A DNA stretch of 21,165 nt from assembly GCA_035415725.1 (NCBI GenBank), contig DAOOGN010000077.1, forward strand, positions 1 through 21,165, given 5' to 3'. Source of the stretch: DSWT01 sp035415725. GTDB taxonomy: Bacteria > Chloroflexota > Anaerolineae > B4-G1 > SLSP01. Every line of letters begins with the position of its first letter. Within the stretch, counting starts at the first letter, position 1. The position numbers and the translations under genes are program-made. Positions 13,303-21,121 of the stretch are shown here, one piece after another. The notes beneath the pieces were generated by a model that saw only the letters and a program-made list of their open reading frames with translations, ran no database searches and was not told the DNA's origin.

Positions 13303-13710
13303 TTAATCTTCTTCGTCGTCTAGTATGTCTTCATCGCCGGCATCGTCATCAAAGGCAGGGATTGCCTCAAGTTTCGGGCTGTGCACCGGTTTTTCGGGAG
13401 GGAAGTCGCCTTCAATGCGGATGATCATTTCGCGCAAGATACCCTCGGCCATGATGAGGTTACGCCGGAAATCGGCCACTTTCTCCGGGGGCATGGAGAA
13501 ATTCACCAGATAGTACTGCCCTTCTTTCTGACCCTTGAGCGTGTAGGCGAGTCGTCGCAACCCCCAGTCTTTGAAGTTGACGATCTGCCCCTTGGCCTGC
13601 TCAAGGTATCCTTTAACCCGCGTGAGAAGGCTTTCTTTGTCCTCCTCGCTGAGTGAAGGATTGATAATGAACAACAATTCGTAATTCTGCTGACCTCTTT
13701 GTGTAGCCAA
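13303..13710 (-). CDS. rpsF: Ribosomal protein bS6
   Basis: A 135-residue small-subunit protein of the central domain, paired with bS18. The core has YELLFIINPSLSEEDK, FKDWGLRRLAYTLKGQKEGQ and YYLVNFSM, followed by the usual helix. A C-terminal extension rich in D and E (about 115-135, ending ILDDEED) is acidic, as in many bS6 proteins. The start codon is TTG at 13710, with AGGAGG 10 nt upstream (13721-13726). First gene of the rpsF-ssb-rpsR operon; no promoter was identified upstream beyond the CCG-loop hairpin. Confidence 0.97.
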   Translation of the reverse strand: MATQRGQQNYELLFIINPSLSEEDKESLLTRVKGYLEQAKGQIVNFKDWGLRRLAYTLKGQKEGQYYLVNFSMPPEKVADFRRNLIMAEGILREMIIRIEGDFPPEKPVHSPKLEAIPAFDDDAGDEDILDDEED

Positions 13711-13739
13711 GACGGATTGACCTCCTTTCTATGGGATTA

Positions 13740-13760
13740 CTCGTGATCTTCGGTCACGAG
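13740..13760 (-). promoter_or_regulatory. CCG-loop hairpin in the rpsF leader (possible bS6:bS18 site)
   Basis: On the minus strand CTCGTGA and TCACGAG form a 7-bp stem with the loop CCGAAGA. It ends about 14 nt before the rpsF ribosome binding site. Known bS6:bS18 autoregulatory leader RNAs present a conserved CCG in a loop or bulge next to a hairpin just upstream of rpsF. The fit is by motif and location only; the full conserved secondary structure has not been checked. Confidence 0.5.
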
Positions 13761-13832
13761 CAGAAAGCCCGTCTCCAGGTACGCGGAGAATCTTACCACA
13801 AAACAGCAGTTTGGCAAACGGTCAAATTTTTC

Positions 13833-13970
13833 GCCCCCTTCTCCTCCGCTGGCGGGGGAGAAGGGGGTTGGGAGATGAGAGGGTCATCACCTATGGCCGA
13901 AGTGTCAATACCTTCTGCACCATACCCAAAGTCCCGTTCGCCACCTGGCAAAGGCGGCTGAATAATTACC
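13833..13970 (+). repeat. 138-bp dispersed repeat, copy B
   Basis: Partner of the copy at 8039-8176: same length, same orientation, about 85% identical by hand count, and again starting with the C-rich/G-rich hairpin. The next 30 nt (13971-14000) contain a text-like stretch with GAACTCTGTGTTCTCAG that also occurs in altered form at 8296-8345. It lies between the rpsF leader and the RNase P RNA gene; no gene is visible in 13761-14031. Confidence 0.85.
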
Positions 13971-14031
13971 TCTGCGAACTCTGTGTTCTCAGTGGCTATG
14001 GACCGAGGAAGACATGGCGGAACCGGCTGGT

Positions 14032-14425
14032 GAGCTTGAGTCGGTCTGTAAGCCGGATTCTGTCATCGGCAGTCATCTATCTGGGACGAGAGTTACCCCT
14101 CGCCTCTGGCAGCCTACCCGGAAGTTGTCCTTTTACCAGGAAGGGAGCGGGTCACTCCCCGGTCCGACGGACCTTCCTTCCTGCTTGGCCTTGCTCCCAA
14201 CGGGGGTTGCCTGGCCGCGCCGGTTGCCCGGCGCGCCGGTGGTCTCTTACACCACCTTTTCACCCTTGCCTGATCTTGCGATCCGCGGCGGTCTGTTTCT
14301 GTGGCCCTGTCCCCGAGTCACCCCGACCGGGCGTTACCCGGCGTTGTACCCTGTGGAGTCCGGACTTTCCTCACCCCGGCGGCGCATAACGCCCCAGAGC
14401 GCGACTACCTGACCCACTCAAGCTC
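14032..14425 (-). ncRNA. rnpB: RNase P RNA (bacterial class A)
   Basis: The minus strand carries the diagnostic 5' core GAGGAAAGTCCGGACTCC (14372-14355) and the 3' core GACAGAATCCGGCTTACAG (14064-14046). The ends pair as P1: positions 14425-14411 read GAGCTTGAGTGGGTC and 14046-14032 read GACCGACTCAAGCTC, giving about 394 nt. Long GC-rich stems inside match a class A fold. The RNA is the catalytic subunit of RNase P, which matures tRNA 5' ends. It has its own promoter (14433-14460). I did not find a T-run terminator after it. Confidence 0.96.
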
Positions 14426-14432
14426 TAGTCCA

Positions 14433-14460
14433 GATATACTACGATTTGGCGTTCCGTCAA
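14433..14460 (-). promoter_or_regulatory. rnpB promoter
   Basis: A TTGACG -35 box (14460-14455) and a TATATC -10 box (14438-14433) are 16 bp apart, and the predicted start falls about 7 nt on, at the RNase P RNA 5' end. The -35 box shares bases with the TGA stop codon (14457-14459) of the upstream metallophosphoesterase gene. Confidence 0.65.
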
Positions 14461-15641
14461 TCGGGGGTGAATGTCCACAGGACGATTTCCGGCGGCGTGA
14501 GGAACCGCGCACGGGGCGCGCCTAATCCTTCCATCCCCAACCCCCGGCTGACGTAAAGCGTGCATGATCCCTCCCGGTACAGACCCATTTCGTAACGCTT
14601 CCCAAAACGAGAACTGGTCGCCAGGGCGCCGTAGAAGGGGAGGCGGATTTGCCCGCCATGCGTATGCCCGCACAGATACAAATCCACACCAACCTGGGAG
14701 GCGACGGGCATCAGGTCAGGGGTGTGATAAAGGAGCAACTTGAAGCTATCACCCGGCGACTGTTGAATGAGGCGCTTCAGCACTGCCGCGTCGCGGTCCT
14801 CGTCGTAGGTGGTGCGGACGCCGAGGAGCCGGATGCTGTCGTGGCCGTGTTGGAGGGTGATGGCCTCATCGTCGAGCCAGTGGATATCCAGCCCGGCAAA
14901 TATCCCCGGCACAATGCCCACAATATCGACGACGGGACTGCCGGTGACGGCATAAACGCCCAACGGCGCGTGAAGCTGCGCCAGCACCCGCCGCGCTCCC
15001 TCTTGAGCCGCCGCATCGTACACCGAGGAGAGGTTAAGATAGTCGCCGGTGAGCAAAATAAGGTCAGGCTGGAGTTCGGCGACTTGCGCCAGTAGCGCAT
15101 TTTCACGCGGCGAAAGCCCCTCGAAGTGCAAGTCGGAGATGTGCAGCACCTGGAGGGGAAGGGCGTTTTCCCAGTGCGGCGGATGGTATTCGCGTCGGGT
15201 GACGCCAAGACGAAAAGGTTCGACCCAGGTGGCATAGATCGCGGCGGCGCTCACGAGCGCCTGGATGAGTGCCACAAGTGCCAGGCCCATGCCTGTCGGC
15301 GCAAGCCACGCGCCGAGTCCCATGAGAACCGCGCGGGCCAGCGTCAACGCCAGCAGCGACGGTGTGACCGGCCCCCACGAGCGACCTTTGACCGGCAGCA
15401 GACCCAACATTGCCCCATCGGCGGCCAAAAAAAGCGCGCTTAACAGGATCGCCGGCAGTCGCCGGGATTGCCAGGGCCAGCCGGCTATCGCTGCCAGCGC
15501 GATCCAGGCCGGCAGAAGCTTCAGCGGTGCGATTTGCCCTATCGTGCCGGTGATGATCAGCGCGTGATGGACCCATGAACTGCGGCCATCTGCACGGTCC
15601 GGCGGAATTTCGGGCATGGGTGAGGAAGCGGGATGGGTCAT
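14457..15641 (-). CDS. Membrane metallophosphoesterase with degenerate GNH motif
   Basis: A 394-residue protein. About 23-140 contains four hydrophobic segments (near 25-53, 62-83, 92-112, 117-138), then the calcineurin-like phosphoesterase domain. Metal-site motifs seen are HISDLHFEG (167-175, D170 and H172), LLTGDYLN (196-203, D200), LYHTPD (305-310, H306) and CGHTHGG (324-330). The motif that is normally GNHD/E reads TGSPVVD (233-239), so the Asn and His that complete the dinuclear site are missing. Related to the YaeI/YkuE-type membrane esterases that act on lipid or nucleotide phosphates; the real substrate is unknown. The ATG overlaps the stop of the upstream gene as ATGA. The stop coincides with the rnpB -35 box. 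Confidence 0.88.
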   Translation of the reverse strand: MTHPASSPMPEIPPDRADGRSSWVHHALIITGTIGQIAPLKLLPAWIALAAIAGWPWQSRRLPAILLSALFLAADGAMLGLLPVKGRSWGPVTPSLLALTLARAVLMGLGAWLAPTGMGLALVALIQALVSAAAIYATWVEPFRLGVTRREYHPPHWENALPLQVLHISDLHFEGLSPRENALLAQVAELQPDLILLTGDYLNLSSVYDAAAQEGARRVLAQLHAPLGVYAVTGSPVVDIVGIVPGIFAGLDIHWLDDEAITLQHGHDSIRLLGVRTTYDEDRDAAVLKRLIQQSPGDSFKLLLYHTPDLMPVASQVGVDLYLCGHTHGGQIRLPFYGALATSSRFGKRYEMGLYREGSCTLYVSRGLGMEGLGAPRARFLTPPEIVLWTFTPD

Positions 15642-16675
15642 GGCGCATCGAACACACGCGCGATTTCGTCACGCGTGAATCGGCGGAGCGGATATTCGTC
15701 GCGCCCATCGCGCACGACGACGCCCGGCGCCTCACGTATCTGACCGATGAGCGTGGCAGAGATGCCGGCGTCATGGAGGGTTTGTACAAGGCGGGGTGCA
15801 CTGTCGGCGGCGACGGCAGCCAGGAGCGAGCCGGAGGCGATGAGGCCGAGGGGGTCGAGTCCCAGGGCAGCACACAGAGTGCGCGTCTCCGGATAGAAAG
15901 GGAGGGCGGCGGCGTCCAGGGTTGCGCCTGCCCCGGCCGCCTCGGTGATCTCGTAGATGCCGGTCGCCACGCCGCCCTCGGTGGGATCGTGCATGGCGTG
16001 GACTTCACCGCCGGCCGCGACGATCGCGGCCTCTCGCACGATGCTGATCCCCGGATTGTGGAGGAACTGGGCGGCGCGCTTGATCACCGCGGCGTCGACT
16101 TTACCACCCAACCGGTCGGCGGCTTCACGCGCCAGGATCGCCGTCCCTTCCACACAAATGCCTTTGGTAAGGAGAAGGGCGTCGCCGGGGCGTGCTCCAT
16201 CGGAGCGCACCAACCGTTCCGGCGCCACCTCGCCGAACATCGCGCCCACGACGATGGGACGGTCCAGGCCGTGGGTGATCTCCGTGTGACCACCGACAAC
16301 GCTCACGCCGATTTCGCGGCCGGCGGTATGCAACTGGGTGAAAATGCGTTCCACCAGCGCGTAATCGGTTTTGTCCTCCGGCAGCAACAAAGTAGCGATG
16401 AACCAGCATGGCCGCGCTCCCAGGCAAGCCACATCGTTGGCATTGATGTTCATCACATACCAGCCAATTTCGTCGGTGGCAAAGGTGATAGGATCGCTTT
16501 TGGCGACGAGGTAGCGATCGCCAAAATCAATCACCGCTGCGTCGCGTCCCAGGCCGGGACCGAAGATCACCCGGCGATCAGGTTCCCCTGGCGCGCGTCC
16601 TAATAACTCAATGAGATCGGTTTGGGGTAGTTTCCCGATGGGGTAAAGCGAAGTTTTTTGACGTTGCGATGCCAT
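15638..16675 (-). CDS. AIR synthase-related protein (HypE/PurM-like)
   Basis: A 345-residue protein of the AIR-synthase superfamily, with FGPGLGRDAAVIDFGDRYL (about 38-56), the ATP-binding KSDPITFATDEIGWYVMNIN segment, a VVGGHTEIT motif and HDPTEGGVATGIYEI in the second half. These fit HypE and related ATP-dependent enzymes. True HypE ends with a conserved Pro-Arg-x-Cys tail that carries the thiocarboxamide; this protein ends DEIARVFDAP, without it. It is therefore a HypE-like paralogue of unknown role and probably not hydrogenase maturation. The ATG at 16675 was chosen because AAGGA lies 7 nt upstream; earlier in-frame codons look non-coding. It overlaps the metallophosphoesterase gene by 4 nt. 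Confidence 0.88.
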   Translation of the reverse strand: MASQRQKTSLYPIGKLPQTDLIELLGRAPGEPDRRVIFGPGLGRDAAVIDFGDRYLVAKSDPITFATDEIGWYVMNINANDVACLGARPCWFIATLLLPEDKTDYALVERIFTQLHTAGREIGVSVVGGHTEITHGLDRPIVVGAMFGEVAPERLVRSDGARPGDALLLTKGICVEGTAILAREAADRLGGKVDAAVIKRAAQFLHNPGISIVREAAIVAAGGEVHAMHDPTEGGVATGIYEITEAAGAGATLDAAALPFYPETRTLCAALGLDPLGLIASGSLLAAVAADSAPRLVQTLHDAGISATLIGQIREAPGVVVRDGRDEYPLRRFTRDEIARVFDAP

Positions 16676-16707
16676 AGTAGGTTCCTTGATGGGAAGGATG
16701 AGTGCAT

Positions 16708-17982
16708 CTAATCGCCCACCAAAATGGCGATTTCGTCCACAGCGGCACCGTAAATGTGCCCGGAGGCGTAGATATCGACTCTCTGAACGGCGGTCGGCTG
16801 GATCTTCTTCTCTTGCAAAAGCGGGAGCAGGTTGGGAGATTCGTAGTTGTACCAGACGCCGGCCTGGGGCACCTTGATGTGTAAGGCCTGCCATTCGCAA
16901 CTTTGACAGAAAGGTTCGTCGCTGCCCTCGACGGCGTAAAAGCCCTGGAGCCATTCGCGGACCGCGCCGCTCTGATCGGTGAACTTAATGCGGATCATGA
17001 CGGGACATTCGGTGCCCAACGAACCACATACACCGAGGTTTTGTGTATCGACGCGCAAGCGCGCGCGCACCCGCAGCGATTTAACCCCGCGAATGTCCTG
17101 GTTGATTTCCTGGGTGACGCCGGTTTCGGCGAATTCCCGCCCTACGCGGGACAAGAGGATGATTTTATGATTGTCTCCCAGCGTAGTTTGCAGTACTGTA
17201 CCGCCGTCGTCGCCGGCGAAAGCGGTGCGGGTGTACACTTCCCAGGTGCCTTCCAGCGGCTCTTCGAAATCGCCGTTGCGATTGCGCAGGATATCACGTT
17301 CGCCGGTATAAATCTCCTTCAATCCCTCGGCAGTGAGCTCCGCGCGTTGTAGTTCGGCCAGGATGAACTTTTCTCCGGTTGCCGGGTCGGGAATATGCAC
17401 CTGTCCACTGCTGACCGAAAGCTCTGTTTGATTACCCTCGACGACCACCGTGTACGTGCCCCGTTCCATATCGGCCGAACCGTGCGGCGTTTGGATGTGC
17501 AGGACGGTGGGGCGCGTGTTATCTTCGACGGATATCTGGGTGTTGGCCCCCCGTCGTATGTTCAACGTGACACGATGGGGAAGCTGACTGATTGAAAAGC
17601 GGGGAGTCTGAGCGCTGTCGATAGTTACCTCGGTTTCGCCATAGAATTGCACCGTGACGAGGGGGGCCGGGGATGCGCCTCCTTTTTCACTATCGGGATG
17701 GTAAAAGAGCAGCCATGCTTCAGCATTCTCGGAGGACAACCTGATCGTACTGTCGACGGTGATTTCGGTGTTCTCGTTGACAAGAATCGCGGTACGGCTT
17801 TGCGCCGGCTGTTGGACGACGGTGCCGGCGCGCGGTTGGAGGACGATCCGCAACGAGCGGGTGGTATTGAGCAGTAGCCAGCGCACGCCGAGGGGGGTGC
17901 CGATTGCCAGTCCTACACAGATGAAAAACGAAGTCAGGAGGATAACCCAGGCAATGTTTTCGAGTTTTTTGAACCTGTTCAT
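16708..17982 (-). CDS. Single-pass membrane protein, FecR-like beta domain plus C-terminal jelly-roll-like region
   Basis: A 424-residue protein. A hydrophobic helix at about 11-38 (IAWVILLTSFFICVG) follows a short basic start, so the bulk is extracytoplasmic. Residues about 50-235 are beta-strand rich, with repeated T/V/R alternation and phrases like ITVDSTIRLSSE and VTLNIRRGANTQISVE, as in FecR-type domains. From about 250 (NRNGDFEEPLEGTWEV) the pattern resembles carbohydrate-binding jelly-roll modules; four cysteines lie at GVCGSLGTECPV and PFCQSCEW. I recognise no enzyme motif. The start is ATG 17982, 13 nt after the acylphosphatase stop. The final 30 nt precede the HypE-like gene by 32 nt. 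A signalling or cell-surface binding role is a guess. Confidence 0.75.
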   Translation of the reverse strand: MNRFKKLENIAWVILLTSFFICVGLAIGTPLGVRWLLLNTTRSLRIVLQPRAGTVVQQPAQSRTAILVNENTEITVDSTIRLSSENAEAWLLFYHPDSEKGGASPAPLVTVQFYGETEVTIDSAQTPRFSISQLPHRVTLNIRRGANTQISVEDNTRPTVLHIQTPHGSADMERGTYTVVVEGNQTELSVSSGQVHIPDPATGEKFILAELQRAELTAEGLKEIYTGERDILRNRNGDFEEPLEGTWEVYTRTAFAGDDGGTVLQTTLGDNHKIILLSRVGREFAETGVTQEINQDIRGVKSLRVRARLRVDTQNLGVCGSLGTECPVMIRIKFTDQSGAVREWLQGFYAVEGSDEPFCQSCEWQALHIKVPQAGVWYNYESPNLLPLLQEKKIQPTAVQRVDIYASGHIYGAAVDEIAILVGD

Positions 17983-17995
17983 GGTTGTGAAACGT

Positions 17996-18289
17996 TTACC
18001 AGCGGATATGGAACCCCCCCAACGTATTTTGGGGTGGGACCCACTCAATGTCAAGATGGCTGACCAGGCCGTGGCGCGGTCCTCTTTGCACCTCCTGGAT
18101 CAAACGCTGCAACGTATCGTGCGGGCCTTCGGCCCAGATTTCGACGGTACCCTCCTCGCAGTTGCGCACCCATCCGCCGATGTTCAGGGCCAGCGCCCGC
18201 GCTTGCACGAAACTGCGAAAACCCACCCCTTGCACCTCACCGTGAACCACGATGTGGACGGCGGTTTGGGCATTGTCACCCTCGGTCAT
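17996..18289 (-). CDS. acyP: Acylphosphatase
   Basis: A 97-residue enzyme hydrolysing carboxyl-phosphate bonds such as acetyl phosphate or 1,3-bisphosphoglycerate. The signature VHGEVQGVGFR with the catalytic Arg, and GGWVRNCEEGTVEIWAEG with the catalytic Asn, are both present, and the length is normal. The start is ATG 18289, with AAGGAG at 18296-18301; an earlier GTG would add 5 residues. It begins an apparent operon with the FecR-like, HypE-like and metallophosphoesterase genes. Confidence 0.94.
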   Translation of the reverse strand: MTEGDNAQTAVHIVVHGEVQGVGFRSFVQARALALNIGGWVRNCEEGTVEIWAEGPHDTLQRLIQEVQRGPRHGLVSHLDIEWVPPQNTLGGFHIRW

Positions 18290-18327
18290 GATGTTCTCCT
18301 TCACCGTTTCCTATTCTATTGTCTCCT

Positions 18328-18355
18328 ATTCTATCCCAGTCACCCCGGCTGGCAA
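18328..18355 (-). promoter_or_regulatory. Possible promoter for the acylphosphatase operon
   Basis: TTGCCA (18355-18350) and TAGAAT (18333-18328) are 16 bp apart on the minus strand. The box TCCTATTCTAT occurs twice in the plus strand (18309-18319 and 18324-18334), so a second TAGAAT box lies closer to the gene. Confidence 0.45.
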
Positions 18356-18454
18356 ATGCCCTCCTCGACATTAGTCCAACACTGTTGACCCATCGGTTAG
18401 CGATGAATTCCTGTTCATTTCCAATTTGCCATTGACCCTTTGCTATCTGAGGTT

Positions 18455-18482
18455 TTGTCATTCCCTCAAACCGGATTATAAT
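18455..18482 (+). promoter_or_regulatory. Promoter of the glycosyltransferase gene, giving a near-leaderless mRNA
   Basis: TTGTCA (18455-18460) and a perfect TATAAT (18477-18482) are 16 bp apart. A start 6-8 nt further on falls at about 18488-18490, only 4-6 nt before the ATG at 18494, leaving no room for a ribosome binding site. The DNA just upstream (18395-18450) contains word-like text such as CCATTGACCC. Confidence 0.6.
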
Positions 18483-18493
18483 GAAAACCGCTT

Positions 18494-19657
18494 ATGAATG
18501 CAGACAACCGCCGTCTGGTCGCTTTTAACGCACACTTGCTTTCCGCCGGGAACTCCTATCGCAGCGCCGGTATCGCTGTCTATGTGACGAATCTTTTGCG
18601 GCATCTTCGCCACGCTGAAGATAGCCTGAAGTACGGAGTGCTTCTGGGGGACAAACGGGTACCGACAGAGGATTTCGATCTGCCGGTCATCTTTTCCCGC
18701 CTTCCTACCGGGCAGCCGGCTGTGCGTATCCTCTGGGAGCAGAGTGTCTTGCCCTGGGTATTGCGCCGTATAGGTGCCGACCTGCTCCATGCGCCGGCCT
18801 TTGTCGGCCCGCTGCTGTCACCCTGTCCGCAGATTATCACCGTTCACGACCTGAGTTTTTTGCGTTACCCGGAGTTTTTCCGCCGTAGCAATCGCCTGTA
18901 CTTGCAGACGTTTACCGGCATCACATGTCGGCGCGCCGCCGCCGTGATCGTCGGGTCGAATTTCGCCGCCGGCGAGGTGCAGACCCTGCTGCACGTACCC
19001 GCCGCGCGGGTTCACACAATCTATTACGGCGTCGATCCGCGTTTTCGCCCCTTGCCGCCCAAAGAAGTGGCTACCTTCCGCCACGCATTGCAGTTGCCTG
19101 AACGTTTTTTGCTGTATCTAGGAACGTTGGAACCGCGCAAGAATCTGCCCCGCCTGGTGCGCGCCTTCGCCCGTCTGCGTGACCCCGATCTGCACCTGGT
19201 TCTGGCCGGGGGACGGGGATGGCTGTACGAAGAAGTCTTCGCAGAAGTTGAGAAGCTGGGGCTGGGCGCGCGCGTCCACTTCCCCGGCTATGTGGCGGCT
19301 GAGGCACAGGCGCTGTGGTACAATGCTGCGGAGGCTTTCATCTACATTTCCCGCTACGAAGGCTTTGGTCTTCCGGTCGTGGAGGCGTTAGCCTGTGGCG
19401 TTCCCACGTTAACGGCGGCGACGACATCCCTGCCCGAAGCCGGAGGCGCCGGAGCCTTATGGGTGGATCCTGACGACGAGGAAGCCATAGCAGAAGGTCT
19501 GCATCGCCTGCTGACCGATGCAGCACTACGCACCGAGTTGCGCCAGGGCGGACTGGCGCACGCGGCACGTTTTTCCTGGCCGGAAACAGCGCGCCAAACG
19601 GCGGCGCTCTATCGACAAGTCCTGGACGCCGGCCAAAGAGGGGCAGATGGACGCTAA
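18494..19657 (+). CDS. GT4-family glycosyltransferase
   Basis: A 387-residue GT-B fold glycosyltransferase. Motifs are VHDLSFLRYP (117-126, H118), LGTLEPRKNLPRLVRAF (209-225, with R215 and K216 for the donor phosphate) and the EGFGLPVVEALACG block (289-302) with the Glu pair E289/E297. The family typically transfers mannose or related sugars onto polyprenyl-linked chains of cell-surface glycans. Start is ATG 18494 with no ribosome binding site (a second ATG at 18498 is out of frame). It overlaps the next gene by 11 nt, so the two are probably one transcript. Confidence 0.93.
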   Translation: MNADNRRLVAFNAHLLSAGNSYRSAGIAVYVTNLLRHLRHAEDSLKYGVLLGDKRVPTEDFDLPVIFSRLPTGQPAVRILWEQSVLPWVLRRIGADLLHAPAFVGPLLSPCPQIITVHDLSFLRYPEFFRRSNRLYLQTFTGITCRRAAAVIVGSNFAAGEVQTLLHVPAARVHTIYYGVDPRFRPLPPKEVATFRHALQLPERFLLYLGTLEPRKNLPRLVRAFARLRDPDLHLVLAGGRGWLYEEVFAEVEKLGLGARVHFPGYVAAEAQALWYNAAEAFIYISRYEGFGLPVVEALACGVPTLTAATTSLPEAGGAGALWVDPDDEEAIAEGLHRLLTDAALRTELRQGGLAHAARFSWPETARQTAALYRQVLDAGQRGADGR

Positions 19658-21068
19658 ACGCCGCAACGCCGCGCCGGCTTGGGTTATCGTGTTAGATGTC
19701 GCCATGATTAACCTGTCCATGGGACTGGCTTACCTCCTGCGTTATCGCTTACAGTGGTTCGTGGACGTCATTTTCGATGCTCCGTTCAGGGCCTATCTCC
19801 CTTTCTGTGCTCTCTTTTCGGTCGTGACCCCGCTTATCTTGTCGCTGGGCAAATCCTATAGTCACTGGCGCGGTCGGGCATGGCTGGATCAAGTTTTTCA
19901 GATCGCCATGGCCGTGGCGACGGCACTGGTTATTGCGTTAGCGGCGGCGTTTGCCTTTCGTCCGCTGATCTACTCACGCCTACTGCTCTTGGAAGCCGGC
20001 TTCTTCATGATCGCTTTGATCTCGTTAGGGCGGGGAGTGGCCCTGATGATTCAGGCGCACTTGCGACGCCAGGGCATTGGCGTCCGGCGTACTGTGATCG
20101 TCGGCGCCGGCGAAGTTGGCCGGCGGGTGATGCGCACCCTCGTAGCGCGCCCCGACCTGGGGTATCGTATCGTCGGCTATGTGGATGATAATCCAGACAA
20201 AGGCGAGGGCGGAATAGGACGCATCAAGGGCCTGGGAGACCTGGACAAACTGCCCGCCATCATTGCATCCGAAAATGTGGATGAAGTGATCATCACCTTG
20301 CCCTGGAATTATCAACGGCGCATTCTAAACATCCTGCGCGAGTGCGAGCGACAGCAGGTGACGGCGCGCCTGGTGCCCGATCTGTTCCAGATGAGCCTGA
20401 GTCGTGTTGAAGTGAGCGACTTGGGCGGTGTGCCGCTCATTGAAGTGCAAGAAATTGCCTTCAGTCCGGTCGCACTGGTCACCAAACGGATCATGGACCT
20501 CTTTGTGGCCGGCCTGGGACTGCTTCTGGGGTGGCCGATCCTCATGCTGATTGCCTTAGCCATTAAGCGCGATTCGCCGGGGCCGGTATTGTTCAAACAG
20601 GAACGGGTGGGGAAAAATCACCAGCGTTTCACCATTTACAAATTCCGCTCGATGCGCGTGGGCGCCGAAGACGAACTGGAGAGCCTGAGAGAAGCCCTGG
20701 AGAGTGACGAAATCACCTTCAAGATGCGCGACGATCCACGGGTAACGCGGGTGGGACGCTTCCTGCGCCGCTTCAGCCTGGACGAACTGCCCCAACTCAT
20801 CAACGTCCTCAAAGGCGATATGAGCATGGTCGGCCCGCGCCCGCCGATTCCCGCCGAAGTGGAACAATATCAACCCTGGCACCTGAAGCGCCTGACCGTC
20901 CCGCCTGGGCTAACCGGCTTGTGGCAAGTCAGCGGACGCAGTGAACTGACCTTTGATGAGATGGTTTTGCTGGATTTGTATTACATTGAACACTGGTCGC
21001 CGTGGTTAGATGTCGCTATTATGCTGCGCACCGTCCCCAATGCGCTTTTGGGTATCGGTGCATATTAA
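19647..21068 (+). CDS. Polyprenyl-phosphate glycosylphosphotransferase (sugar transferase)
   Basis: A 473-residue membrane protein that would start a polysaccharide repeat unit by moving a sugar phosphate to undecaprenyl phosphate. Four membrane segments lie within about 12-135, then a soluble Rossmann-like domain (VIVGAGEVGRRV, 150-161), a re-entrant helix (281-306), and the bacterial sugar transferase domain with DSPGPVLFKQERVGKN (309-324), YKFRSM (331-336), SLDELPQLINVLKGDMSMVG (377-396) and PGLTGLWQVSGRSE (420-433). WbaP/ExoY-like; the sugar is not predictable. The ATG at 19647 is supported by AGAGGGG upstream and overlaps the glycosyltransferase stop. Confidence 0.95.
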   Translation: MDAKRRNAAPAWVIVLDVAMINLSMGLAYLLRYRLQWFVDVIFDAPFRAYLPFCALFSVVTPLILSLGKSYSHWRGRAWLDQVFQIAMAVATALVIALAAAFAFRPLIYSRLLLLEAGFFMIALISLGRGVALMIQAHLRRQGIGVRRTVIVGAGEVGRRVMRTLVARPDLGYRIVGYVDDNPDKGEGGIGRIKGLGDLDKLPAIIASENVDEVIITLPWNYQRRILNILRECERQQVTARLVPDLFQMSLSRVEVSDLGGVPLIEVQEIAFSPVALVTKRIMDLFVAGLGLLLGWPILMLIALAIKRDSPGPVLFKQERVGKNHQRFTIYKFRSMRVGAEDELESLREALESDEITFKMRDDPRVTRVGRFLRRFSLDELPQLINVLKGDMSMVGPRPPIPAEVEQYQPWHLKRLTVPPGLTGLWQVSGRSELTFDEMVLLDLYYIEHWSPWLDVAIMLRTVPNALLGIGAY

Positions 21069-21078
21069 CGACGTAGTA

Positions 21079-21092
21079 GCGACTTCCGTCGC
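21079..21092. repeat. Small hairpin of the GTAGTAGCGACTTC type
   Basis: GCGAC-TTCC-GTCGC forms a 5-bp stem within GTAGTAGCGACTTCCGTCGC. It shares the GTAGT-then-stem layout with the inner hairpin of the MITE-like element at 5999-6060, so it may be a shortened relative. Confidence 0.4.
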
Positions 21093-21121
21093 GCTTCTCA
21101 ATCAGCCAAAGAGGAAAATAT

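Noticed and set aside
14014..14525. Plus-strand frames across 14014-14525 as proteins
   Set aside because: They are the complement of the RNase P RNA gene, whose conserved cores and P1 pairing are clear.
15638..16675. True HypE (hydrogenase maturation)
   Set aside because: No Pro-Arg-x-Cys tail and no hyp or hydrogenase genes nearby; kept as AIR-synthase related.
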